Source of the DNA: Marinifilaceae bacterium
GTDB taxonomy: Bacteria; Bacteroidota; Bacteroidia; Bacteroidales; Marinifilaceae
DNA length: 60,791 nt
Direction of reading: 5' to 3'
Assembly (NCBI GenBank): GCA_025210485.1
Contig: JAOARN010000132.1
Location: 64,382 to 125,172 of the forward strand
A program made the position numbers and the translations under genes. Position 1 is the stretch's first letter. Every line of letters starts with the position of its first letter. Shown here piece by piece: positions 18,301 to 26,594 of this stretch. Under the pieces are notes generated by a model, which searched no databases, had not been told where the DNA came from, and saw nothing but the letters and a program-made list of their open reading frames with translations.

Positions 18301-21300
18301 TGAGGGTAAACTTAAGGATCCCGAAACTCGTTGGGCTGGAATAATGCGAAAAATAGATGTGAATGATTTCGAATCTTCAAACATTGCATATATTGAATTC
18401 TGGATGTTGGATCCATACATTTATGATAAAGAAAATAAAGGAGGGGAACTATTATTACATCTTGGTAATATATCGGAGGATGTGCTTAGGGATTCTCGAA
18501 AATCATTTGAAAATGGTCTGCCAAATTCTGCACTAGTAACAGATGTAGATACTACATCATGGGGTCGTGTGCCTGTTATTCAGCAAGTTGTACAGGCTTT
18601 TGATAATAGTAGTGATTCCAGACAATTTCAGGATGTGGGTATGGATGGATTGTCAACTCAGGATGAAAAAACTTTCTTTAGCGATTACTTAAATCGAATA
18701 GCTACATCGCCACAGTTGGGATCTGCCTCCCGAGCTTTTGCCTTGGCAAATAATGACCCTTCGGCGGATAACTACCACTACTTTAGAGGTAGTGATTTTG
18801 ATGCTATCGAATTAGGTATTCTTGACAGATATAAAAATTATAATGGACCTGATGGTAACTCCCCTACCTCAAATATATCACCTGAATCATATCCAACTTC
18901 TGCTACTTCGCTTCCCGATATTGAAGATATAAATAAAGATAATACATTAAGTGAAACAGAAGCATACTATCAATATAAGGTAAGTCTGCGACCTGAGGAT
19001 TTGAAGGTTGGAAGTAATTTTATCATAGATAGGGTAAACAGTGAAGTACAACTACCAAATGGGAACAAAGAAACTGTAAGTTGGTATCAATTTAAAATCC
19101 CTATTACCGAAAATCCAGAAAGTTATGGTAATATAAATAATTTTACCTCTATAAGATTCATGCGTATGATTATGCGAGGATTTGAGAAAGAGGTTGTACT
19201 TCGTTTTGCAAGTTTTGATTTGATTAGAGATGATTGGAGAGAATATAAAGAGGCTGTAAATGAGGATGAAACAGATATATCTGCTTCCGATGCAAAGCTT
19301 GATATTACCGCAATTAATATTGAAGAAAATGCATTTAAACAACCAGTCAATTATATACTTCCTCCTGGAATAGATAGAGTTGTAGATCCAGGAAATCCAC
19401 AATTAGTCCAGCTTAATGAGCAGTCACTATTATTTAAGGTACAGGATCTTGAAAATGGAAAAGGAAAGGCTGCATACAAAACCATTGGAATGGATATTCG
19501 TAAATATGGAAAAATATTGATGGATGTTCACGCCGAAGAAGTTCCAGGAAGTGCCGTGTCTGATAATGAATTACACGCATTTATGAGAATAGGTACGGAT
19601 TATCAGAACAATTATTACGAATATGAAATTCCATTGAAATTGACTCCTGCAGGTGAATACAATGGTGATAACAAGGATGATAGGTATATTGTATGGCCAG
19701 ATGAAAATAGATTTGATATCGCTCTGAGAATCTTTCAAACAATAAAACAGTTAAGGAATAATGAAATGCGCAAATCTAACGCAGTTGAGTATTCAAGTTT
19801 ATTTGAAAGGAAATTAAGCGAAATATATAAATCAAATGCTGATAACGAAAATCATATAGTTAGAATAAAAGGTAATCCGAATCTAGCAAATGTCAGAACC
19901 ATAATGATTGGGGTCAAAAATCCTAGTCAGCAAGATATAGGTAGTGACGATGGATTGTCAAAATCAGTAGAATGTTGGTTTAATGAATTGAGATTGTCTG
20001 ATTTTAATGAGAAAGGTGGATGGGCTGCAAATCTTAGAGTAAACACTAAACTTGCTGACTTGGGAACAATAACAGTCGCTGGTTCTAAATTAAATGCCGG
20101 ATTTGGTAGCATAGATGATGGTGTAAATGAGAGAAGTAAAGATGATATTTTTCAGTATGATTTTTCGGCTAGTTTGGAATTAGGTAAATTTTTCCCTGAA
20201 AAATCAGGAATCAAAATTCCATTATATTATGCAATATCTGAAGAAACGGTAAGTCCTGAATATAATCCATTGGATCCAGATATTCCATTAGATGTTGCTC
20301 TTGACAATGCTGCGAGTAAACAAGAGAGAGACTCAATTAAAAATATTTCTCAAAAATACACAAAACGAAAAAGTTTTAATGTCACTAATATGAGGATTGA
20401 GAAAAAGAATGGCAATCCTAAAATACTTGATATTTCAAATGTATCAGCAACCTATTCTTACAATAAAACCTATTCGCGTGATATTAACACGGCTCATACG
20501 ATTGAGAAAAACTATAGAGGATTGTTAAGTTATGATTATACAGGTCGTCCCAAATTAGTACAACCTTTTAAGAATGTACCATTCTTTAAGCGTAAATCAA
20601 TGAGACTATTGCGTGATTTTAATTTCTATTATCTACCTACTCAGTTTTCAATAAGAAATGATATTAGCAGATATTATAACGAGGTACAAAAAAGAAATAT
20701 CGAAAATCCAGGAATATTGATAGAGCCAACATTTGATAAAGATTTTACCTGGAAGAGATATTATGATCTTAAATTTAACCTAACCAAGGAATTAAAATTT
20801 GATTTCTCTGCAACTAATACATCCCGAATCGACGAACCTGAAGGAATAGTTGATAAAGACAGAGATAAAGAAGCTTACGAAATATGGAAAGATTCCATTT
20901 GGAATAATATACTAGATGGAGGTAGAAATATTCAGTACAATCATAAGTTTAATATTTCGTACAGATTACCTTTACGTAAAATTCCGTTATTAAATTGGAC
21001 ATCTGTCATGGCTCGATATTCAGGAATGTATGATTGGAAAGCTGGCCCAATTACGGATGATGAAATAGAATTAGGAAATACAATTCAAAATTCGAATAAT
21101 TTCCAAGTAAATTCTCAATTTAATATGGTGAATCTTTACAATAAGATTAAACTCCTGAAAAAAGTAAATCGAGAATATGGAAGAGCACGGCCAAGACGAA
21201 AAGTCAATCGAGTTAAGAAGGTGAAATATGCTGGAAAATTACTCGATGTAAAAAAAGCGCAAGAGTATACAATTTATCATAAATTATCGACAAAAGATAT

Positions 21301-22867
21301 AGATTTAAAATTATATGATAAAGCAGGACGAAAGATATCCGCCAAGATATTAGCAACTACTAACAATAAAGTAAAAATAAGTATTGGTAAAGATATCGAT
21401 TATATAAGAGTACGAATAGATGGAAAGCAGGAAATAAAGGATAGCTTTATCGAAAAAGTGGCATTCAATACTTTACGTACAATGATGAGTTTGCGTAATG
21501 TTTCGGTAACTTATAATGAAACCAATAGCTCTATGCTTCCTGGTTATCTGCCAAATACAAACTACTTTGGAAGTGATAGATTTAATAATTCCAGTGCACC
21601 AGGATTTAAATTCTTGGCGGGTGGTCAAGATAAGCAGTTTGCTATGAAAGCTGCCAATAAGGGATGGATTACAAAGGACCCAACTTTAAATAATCCGTAT
21701 AAAATGTCGAAGAGTGAAAGGGTAGCAATAAGAACAAGTTTCGAGCTTTTTAGAGGATTTAAAATCGACATTAATGGTGAAAGAAGTTTTACTAAAACGA
21801 GAAGTGAATTTTATATATATAATGATTCGGATGGTAGATTTGAAGCTAAAAATCTGGTGGAATCAGGAAATTATAGTATAAGTTTCTTAAGCTTGCAATC
21901 AGCATTTTACACTATTGGAACAGCTTCGAATTATGCTTCTAAATATTTTGATAAGTTTCTTGATTATAGAAAAGATGAATCGTTGAGACTGGCAAAACAA
22001 AGATATGGATCAAAATATTCAGACTATATATTAAAAGATGAAAAAGGAAATGAAACTGGATTTTATTCTGGTTATGGACCAACATCGCAACAAGTATTAG
22101 TCCCTTCATTCCTTAAAGCATATGGTGGAAAATCAAGTGGTTTTGAAAAGGTATTTCCTGCGATAAGTCAGATAATGCCTAACTGGAAAATCACATTTAA
22201 TGGACTTAGTAAAATACCGATTGTGAAAAAGTATTTTAAATCAGTCAATATTAGTCATGCATATAATTGTAATTACACTATTGGTTCCTTTACAACCAAT
22301 CTCGACTTTGTGGAAGGGGCTAAAGGATTATCCGAAACCGTTAACTTAGCAGGAGACTATTATGCAAAATATGATTTAAATTCCGTATCAATCAATGAGC
22401 AATTTAATCCTTTGATTAATGTTAATATGACCTGGAAAAACAATCTGTCTACTAGGTTTGAGATAAAGAGGACTCGAACTCTCAATTTGGGTTTATCAAA
22501 TACTCAATTAACAGAAATAGCATCGAACGAAATGGTAATAGGTTTGGGTTATCGATTCGATGATTTTGGAATGATTATAGGACAAGGTTCTAAACAAAAG
22601 AAAGTTAAAAGTGACTTGAACCTTAGGGGTGATTTATCAATTAGAAAATCGAGTACCGTGATAAGAAAGGTAGTAGAGCAGGTAGATCAGCTTACTTCGG
22701 GACAAAAGGTAGTAACCCTTAAGTTTAGTGCCGACTATACTCTAAGTAGTAGATTTAATCTTAGGTTTTTCTACGATAGAACTATAAATGAGCCATATGT
22801 GTCATTAGCATATCCAACAACTACAACTGAGTTTGGAGCATCCTTGAGATTTACTTTGGCTAACTAG
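15359..22867 (+). CDS. sprA: Type IX secretion system outer-membrane translocon SprA
   Basis: The 2502-residue protein is the size and composition of SprA (Sov), the giant outer-membrane barrel that forms the T9SS pore. It starts at TTG 33 bp after ruvA and has a signal peptide (about 1-20). The N-terminal periplasmic part runs to about residue 165. Long strand-rich SprA_N-type blocks follow: ISIKPQGSAELTFGINTTKI near 185; IDDFEGTETSIDMKNWTAWG near 850; MWISWIYN is not part of this frame. Carbohydrate-fold-like segments with SVECWFNELRLSDFNEKGGW near 1535 follow, then barrel strands to the C-terminus (EFGASLRFTLAN). SprA is needed for secretion of gliding adhesins such as the giant type B protein in this window. 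Identification is by length, motif style and the ruvA neighbour. Confidence 0.94.
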   Translation: MKNSILYSFIIILIVVVTGFKEAELRPSQSTTTVEYINIQQQDSLKKKKRKKRFFNIRSPFFKDNENQKNDSLRYPFRDESDRDEYGRNQRPTMVLDDPSNITTTIVYDPVSRRYILKKMVGSFDYRRPMSMSEEEYRQYRQEVDIKNYWLNRSREDYLNSNKNTSGLDLGKKLVDKLLGGAKISIKPQGSAELTFGINTTKIDNPTLPEDLRKTTSFDFEEKIQMNVNGSIGDNLKMNVGYNTEATFDFENTMKLEYQGKEDDIVKSAEAGNVSMPIANTLITGGQNLFGVKTKLQFGKFSVTTVISQQKGQSSSVKLENGAQVTDYKVDVDQYQANKHFFLSKYFYDHYDEFLQDLPVVKSGITINKIEVWVTNKTSNFEAARNVIGLVDLGESGTNISSPIVNDNIAVNIPENESNNLYDLMINNYSGIRDVNNITNVLEPIRNELKSGIQYEKLENARRLSESEYNLNSRLGYISLNSALNSDEVLAVAFEYTYRGEVKTVGEFTTDGINAPQTLILKLLKGTNLNPDMPTWDYMMKNIYSIGSRQINSEEFELNVMYQNDNAGTDLNYISEGDIANQPLLKVMNLDKLNSQSDPGADGMFDFIEGVTINSEMGIIMFPIIEPFGEHLRAKINNNAIANKYVYQELYTKLQSEAQRLAEKNKFSLKGSYKSESGDEISLNAFNVQPGSVKVNAGGRTLVENIDYTVDYTLGKVKILNQSLIESNTPINIESENNSFFNLQTKTLVGAHVDYEVNKDFNLGATVMHLSEQPLTQKVNIGDEPIANTIWGVNGSFQTESMFLTRMIDKLPFIETKEPSKIMVEGEFAQLIPGHNKSIGKSGTAYIDDFEGTETSIDMKNWTAWGLSSTPQNNKGEFPEAEFTNDLRYGYNRAKMAWYVIDPLFLRNTSNTPGHIKSDKEELSNHYTREIYEAEIWPNKERATGIPTNISVLNLAYYPEERGPYNYDVEGEAGLSSGIDSEGKLKDPETRWAGIMRKIDVNDFESSNIAYIEFWMLDPYIYDKENKGGELLLHLGNISEDVLRDSRKSFENGLPNSALVTDVDTTSWGRVPVIQQVVQAFDNSSDSRQFQDVGMDGLSTQDEKTFFSDYLNRIATSPQLGSASRAFALANNDPSADNYHYFRGSDFDAIELGILDRYKNYNGPDGNSPTSNISPESYPTSATSLPDIEDINKDNTLSETEAYYQYKVSLRPEDLKVGSNFIIDRVNSEVQLPNGNKETVSWYQFKIPITENPESYGNINNFTSIRFMRMIMRGFEKEVVLRFASFDLIRDDWREYKEAVNEDETDISASDAKLDITAINIEENAFKQPVNYILPPGIDRVVDPGNPQLVQLNEQSLLFKVQDLENGKGKAAYKTIGMDIRKYGKILMDVHAEEVPGSAVSDNELHAFMRIGTDYQNNYYEYEIPLKLTPAGEYNGDNKDDRYIVWPDENRFDIALRIFQTIKQLRNNEMRKSNAVEYSSLFERKLSEIYKSNADNENHIVRIKGNPNLANVRTIMIGVKNPSQQDIGSDDGLSKSVECWFNELRLSDFNEKGGWAANLRVNTKLADLGTITVAGSKLNAGFGSIDDGVNERSKDDIFQYDFSASLELGKFFPEKSGIKIPLYYAISEETVSPEYNPLDPDIPLDVALDNAASKQERDSIKNISQKYTKRKSFNVTNMRIEKKNGNPKILDISNVSATYSYNKTYSRDINTAHTIEKNYRGLLSYDYTGRPKLVQPFKNVPFFKRKSMRLLRDFNFYYLPTQFSIRNDISRYYNEVQKRNIENPGILIEPTFDKDFTWKRYYDLKFNLTKELKFDFSATNTSRIDEPEGIVDKDRDKEAYEIWKDSIWNNILDGGRNIQYNHKFNISYRLPLRKIPLLNWTSVMARYSGMYDWKAGPITDDEIELGNTIQNSNNFQVNSQFNMVNLYNKIKLLKKVNREYGRARPRRKVNRVKKVKYAGKLLDVKKAQEYTIYHKLSTKDIDLKLYDKAGRKISAKILATTNNKVKISIGKDIDYIRVRIDGKQEIKDSFIEKVAFNTLRTMMSLRNVSVTYNETNSSMLPGYLPNTNYFGSDRFNNSSAPGFKFLAGGQDKQFAMKAANKGWITKDPTLNNPYKMSKSERVAIRTSFELFRGFKIDINGERSFTKTRSEFYIYNDSDGRFEAKNLVESGNYSISFLSLQSAFYTIGTASNYASKYFDKFLDYRKDESLRLAKQRYGSKYSDYILKDEKGNETGFYSGYGPTSQQVLVPSFLKAYGGKSSGFEKVFPAISQIMPNWKITFNGLSKIPIVKKYFKSVNISHAYNCNYTIGSFTTNLDFVEGAKGLSETVNLAGDYYAKYDLNSVSINEQFNPLINVNMTWKNNLSTRFEIKRTRTLNLGLSNTQLTEIASNEMVIGLGYRFDDFGMIIGQGSKQKKVKSDLNLRGDLSIRKSSTVIRKVVEQVDQLTSGQKVVTLKFSADYTLSSRFNLRFFYDRTINEPYVSLAYPTTTTEFGASLRFTLAN

Positions 22868-22882
22868 TTTATATTATATTTG
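22855..22882 (+). promoter_or_regulatory. Candidate promoter of the Rpn-type gene
   Basis: TTTG (22855-22858, inside the end of sprA), a 16-bp spacer and TATATTTG (22875-22882) fit the Bacteroidota promoter with a slightly short spacer. It would place the start of transcription about 40 nt before the ATG at 22928. Confidence 0.4.
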
Positions 22883-22927
22883 TAGGGTGTAAATAATTTA
22901 GTTAATGATATAAATTTGATATTTGTT

Positions 22928-23830
22928 ATGGATGAGGAAAAAGAAGAATTTGTAAATCCATTTACCGATTTTGGATTTAAACGATTATTTGGAGAAGAGC
23001 CTAATAAGGACTTATTATTGGATTTTCTAAATTCTGTATTGGTTAATTATACTGGGCAGCTGAAGAATTTGAGCTATAAAAGTACTGAGAAATTGGGTTT
23101 CACTCGTTCAGATCGGAAAGCAATTTTTGATATATACTGTGAGAATGAAAAGGGCGAAAAGTTTATTATAGAAATGCAGAAAGCAAAACAAGACTATTTT
23201 AAAGAGCGCAGTATTTATTATTCAAGTTTTCCTATACAAGAGCAAGCTGAAAAAGGAGAATGGGATTTTGACTTGAAAGCGGTATTTACATTAGGAATTC
23301 TAGATTTTGAGTTTAATGATAATGAAAAAGACTCAAAATGTAGAACAGATGCTCAATTGCATGATGTTGTTACCAAGGAGGTATTTTATGACAAGCTTAC
23401 TTTTATATACTTTGAAATGCCCAAGTTTAAGAAAACTATCGATGAGCTTGAGACTCGATTCGACAAATGGATGTATATACTTAAAAATTTGCATATTCTA
23501 GATAGAATGCCAATGAAATTGAAGGAGAAAATTTTCAATAAAGTTTTTGATGTAGCTAGAGTTGCAAATTTCACAAAGGATGAACACAAGGCATATCAGC
23601 AAAGTCTGAAAGTTTATCGAGATCTATATAATACCTACAACACCGCAGTAAGAGAAGGACATCAAGCAGGTCACAAACTAGGTTTTGCAGAAGGAAAAGC
23701 AGAAGGAAAAGCAGAAGGAATTCTAGAAAGTCGTTTTATAGTGGCAAGAAAAATGATTGCAGAAGATATAGATATTGAACTTGTTTCAAAAATAACAGGA
23801 ATAGAAATAGAGGATTTAAAAAATATGTGA
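22928..23830 (+). CDS. Rpn-family PD-(D/E)XK nuclease / transposase-like protein
   Basis: The 300-residue protein (ATG at 22928 preferred over an in-frame TTG at 22916) opens with FVNPFTDFGFKRLFGEEPNKDLLLDFLN, the hallmark start of the PD-(D/E)XK nuclease family annotated as Rpn or PDDEXK_2 transposase. The catalytic core is visible as FDIYCENEKGEKFIIEMQKA (about 71-90: D, then E-x-Q). Rpn proteins of enteric bacteria are RecA-independent recombination-promoting nucleases; in Bacteroidota they occur as multicopy singletons. The C-terminal tail carries a 12-bp tandem repeat encoding AEGK. It has its own candidate promoter and a strong terminator, so it is a self-contained unit between sprA and the ManC-like gene. 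Confidence 0.85.
   Translation: MDEEKEEFVNPFTDFGFKRLFGEEPNKDLLLDFLNSVLVNYTGQLKNLSYKSTEKLGFTRSDRKAIFDIYCENEKGEKFIIEMQKAKQDYFKERSIYYSSFPIQEQAEKGEWDFDLKAVFTLGILDFEFNDNEKDSKCRTDAQLHDVVTKEVFYDKLTFIYFEMPKFKKTIDELETRFDKWMYILKNLHILDRMPMKLKEKIFNKVFDVARVANFTKDEHKAYQQSLKVYRDLYNTYNTAVREGHQAGHKLGFAEGKAEGKAEGILESRFIVARKMIAEDIDIELVSKITGIEIEDLKNM
23687..23722 (+). repeat. 12-bp tandem repeat in the Rpn-type gene
   Basis: GCAGAAGGAAAA occurs twice in a row (23687-23698, 23699-23710), followed by a third copy with its last two bases changed. It encodes AEGKAEGKAEG in a coiled tail. Copy-number change would keep the reading frame. Confidence 0.9.
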
Positions 23831-23881
23831 GGCAATGGTTTTTGAAAATATATATTAAGAATAAATTGTATAAATACATTC

Positions 23882-23924
23882 AAGCAAAAGGATTAGTTCA
23901 TTTGACTAATCCTTTTGCTTTTTT
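23882..23924 (+). terminator. Strong rho-independent terminator after the Rpn-type gene
   Basis: A perfect 16-bp stem (23882-23897 with 23905-23920, 7-nt loop) ends in a run of T to 23924. It lies 51 bp after the stop. A shorter A/T-rich repeat at about 23959-23996 (AAAAAAGC...GCTTTTTT) may serve the convergent gene. Confidence 0.88.
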
Positions 23925-24017
23925 CTGTCAAAAAAAACTTTGTAATTTATATATACAAAAAAAAGCACATCTGCTTTAGGCAAATACGCTTTTTTATATT
24001 AGGATATAACAATTATA

Positions 24018-25097
24018 TTAATAGATATTCGATTCCATTTTATTTTTAGTCTTTCTTATCTCCTTAACAAAACTTGAAGAATTTCTATTGCAAATGACTA
24101 AAGCATTGTCAGTATCTAGGACAACAGTATTTTGCATATCTTTAATAATAATAGGTTTATTGTTTTCTGATAAAACCAAACAGTTTTTTGAATTAGAATA
24201 GTACACATCCGAATTTCCCCATTTAGCATTATAATCTTTATCTTTCTTTAGGTAATTGTACAAGCTATTCCAATTTTCAATATCAGTCCATCCTATTTGC
24301 GCTTCAATAACCAATATTCTGTCCATCTTTTCAAGTATTCCGCTTTCGATCGAAATATTATGACATTCAGGATAAACTCTATCTATAAAATCTTGTTCCA
24401 TATCTGTATTGTAGACACTTATATCGGACTCAAATATCGAGAATAGCTCAGGTAGATGAGTTCTTAGGGCTTTCTGTATTTTATTTAATGAGCATACAAT
24501 AAGTCCTGAATTCCATAAAAATTCTTCTGATTCAACAAATATCTTTGCTAATTCGGCTTCAGGTTTTTCCGTAAAAGTCTTTACCTCGAAAATATTGGTT
24601 TGTATATGACTAGATTTCTGGATATAACCAAACTTTGTATCTACTCTATCTGGTTTTATTCCAAGGCAAACCAATTCATCTTCTTTTTCTATAAATCTTA
24701 GAGAATCATCTATAGTTTTGTTAAATTTATCAAAGTCAACTATTAAATTATCCGAGGATGAGATTAATATATTAGCATTTGGATTTATGGCTTGAATTCT
24801 AAAACTAGCATAACATATGCAAGTGGCGGTATTTCTGCGTATGGGTTCCAACAATATTTGATGAGGAGATAATTCGGGTAATATTTCAGTTATATATGTA
24901 AGGTATTTCTTATTACTTACCACAAAGATATTTGAAATCTTACATATCTTAGATAGAATCTCAAAATTAACTCGAAGAAGTGACTTCCCCTCATAGTTTA
25001 TTTTTAAAAACTGCTTTGGTCTGTCCTCTGTGCTAATAGGCCAAAAATCTAAAGCAGCACCGCCTGCCATTAAGATACAATATGTTTCTTTATTCAT
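24018..25097 (-). CDS. Mannose-1-phosphate guanylyltransferase-like protein with degenerate signature
   Basis: The 359-residue protein aligns by motif with ManC-type GDP-mannose pyrophosphorylases: PKQFL (27-31), EPIRRNTA (84-91, canonical EPxxRNTA), FTEKPE (about 174-179), a GWTDIENWNSLYNY segment (about 267-280, canonical GWSDxGxW) and a C-terminal beta-helix-like part. The nucleotide-binding signature, normally GGxGTRxWP, reads GGAALDFWP (12-20), so the second glycine and the arginine that contacts the triphosphate are gone. SxADH reads SSSDN (113-117). The family is sure; catalytic activity is doubtful. It may be a regulatory paralogue or use another substrate. It is convergent with the Rpn-type gene. 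Confidence 0.8.
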   Translation of the reverse strand: MNKETYCILMAGGAALDFWPISTEDRPKQFLKINYEGKSLLRVNFEILSKICKISNIFVVSNKKYLTYITEILPELSPHQILLEPIRRNTATCICYASFRIQAINPNANILISSSDNLIVDFDKFNKTIDDSLRFIEKEDELVCLGIKPDRVDTKFGYIQKSSHIQTNIFEVKTFTEKPEAELAKIFVESEEFLWNSGLIVCSLNKIQKALRTHLPELFSIFESDISVYNTDMEQDFIDRVYPECHNISIESGILEKMDRILVIEAQIGWTDIENWNSLYNYLKKDKDYNAKWGNSDVYYSNSKNCLVLSENNKPIIIKDMQNTVVLDTDNALVICNRNSSSFVKEIRKTKNKMESNIY

Positions 25098-25567
25098 AAG
25101 TGAAATTTTTGTGATAGTTTAATTATCTAGTTCTTATTGTGACATAACTTATTTAGGCTTTATTCTTATAAATTTAAATAAAAATATAAATAGCCAAGAG
25201 TTTATTATGTTAAAACATTGTATTTTAGGATTAGTTTCCATTTATTTATGATGAATGAATTGTTTGTAGCTTTTTTGTGTTCCGATTTGTTCCTTTATAT
25301 TATTTATCTTTATTAAATTGTTTGATATTCAGATTAGTAATTAATTTAAATTGTATTAAAAAAATATAATAATTTATGCATTTACGACTATAGTTATATT
25401 TTTGTATTAAATATATTGTTCAAAAATTTAATGATATATCATCCAATAAGAAGTAAATGGTTGATAATTAATGAGGAAGCTTATTATCCTAAGTCTTATT
25501 AGATTTAAAAACATAAATATCAAAATCTAATTGTTAAAATAATTGGGTTTAAACTATCAAAATAACT
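25098..25567. other. Divergent spacer between ManC-like and OmpA lipoprotein genes
   Basis: The 470-bp spacer has no convincing gene. A lone TATTTTTG box (25397-25404) resembles a -7 element for the plus-strand operon but has no TTG at the right distance. The remainder is A/T-rich with no repeat or RNA I can recognise. Confidence 0.4.
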
Positions 25568-26563
25568 ATGAAGATTAGAATTAGTATTATTATCCTTTTG
25601 TGCTCTTTTTTATACTCTTGTGTTAGCACAAAACAATATGAAGAGGCCAAAGCCTTGGCAGATGACGCAAGCCTTCAGCTCGAATCCGAAAAAGAAAATA
25701 ATAGGTTACTAACTGAAGAAAACAATGAATTACAGGCAAATCTTGAAAATACTAACAGGAAATATGAATCCCTTCTTCAAGATACGGTTGAATTATCGAA
25801 TCAGATAATAAAACTAAAAGAGAAAATTAGTGATTTGGAGCAAAATAATAAAGATTTGTTTGAGCAATTGAAGAAAACAAAATTAGGTAGTCAATCTGAG
25901 TCAAAATCATTATTAAATATGATTTCTAAAACTCAGACAGCATTAAAAAAACGAGAGGATATGCTTCAAGACTTAGAAGCAGAATTGGCTCAAAAGCGGA
26001 AAAAAATTAATGCTATGATGGATGACTTAAACGCTAGGGATAAAAAACTTAGAGACTTGGAAGCTGAACTTGCTAGAAATTCAAAAAAACTAAATTCTCT
26101 GAAAACAAAAATAAGTAATGCTCTAACCAACTTTAAAGGAAAAGGGCTTAGTGTATATACAAAGGATGGAAAAGTGTATGTATCCATGGAGAATAAATTA
26201 TTATTCAAGTCTGGTAGTTTTACTATTAATCCTCAAGGAGCAAAAGCTATAACAGATCTTTCCAAGGTTTTGGCAGTGAACAAAGAGTTTAGTATTATGA
26301 TTGAAGGACATACAGATAATGTGCCTTACAAATCAGCCTCTTTAATAAAAGATAATTGGGATTTAAGTGTTAAGCGTGCAACTTCGGTAGTACGAATTAT
26401 ATTGAAGAATAAAAAAATAGAAGCTAAACGTCTAATTGTGGCTGGACGAAGTAAATACTTACCTATAGCATCTAATAAAACACCAGAAGGAAGAGGTAAA
26501 AATAGAAGAACCGAAATAATTCTTACTCCAAATATTGAGAATATAATGAAACTTATAAAGTAG
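25568..26563 (+). CDS. OmpA-family peptidoglycan-binding lipoprotein with coiled coil
   Basis: The 331-residue protein has a lipoprotein signal (lipobox LYSC, Cys at about 18). Residues about 24-185 form a long heptad-rich coiled coil (ENNRLLTEENNELQANLENT, QDLEAELAQKRKKINAMMDD). The C-terminal OmpA domain, about 200-331, has the core NxxLxVxGHTD-type motif (MIEGHTDNVPYKS) and RRTEI, which binds diaminopimelate in peptidoglycan. It would tether the outer membrane to the wall. The flippase gene follows after 31 bp on the same strand, suggesting an operon. Confidence 0.88.
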   Translation: MKIRISIIILLCSFLYSCVSTKQYEEAKALADDASLQLESEKENNRLLTEENNELQANLENTNRKYESLLQDTVELSNQIIKLKEKISDLEQNNKDLFEQLKKTKLGSQSESKSLLNMISKTQTALKKREDMLQDLEAELAQKRKKINAMMDDLNARDKKLRDLEAELARNSKKLNSLKTKISNALTNFKGKGLSVYTKDGKVYVSMENKLLFKSGSFTINPQGAKAITDLSKVLAVNKEFSIMIEGHTDNVPYKSASLIKDNWDLSVKRATSVVRIILKNKKIEAKRLIVAGRSKYLPIASNKTPEGRGKNRRTEIILTPNIENIMKLIK

Positions 26564-26594
26564 TCTCATATTCAATATCCAAAATTTTATTTAA

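Noticed and set aside
23959..23996. Second strong terminator for the ManC-like gene
   Set aside because: AAAAAAGC...GCTTTTTT arms are short and the loop is long, so it was not listed separately.
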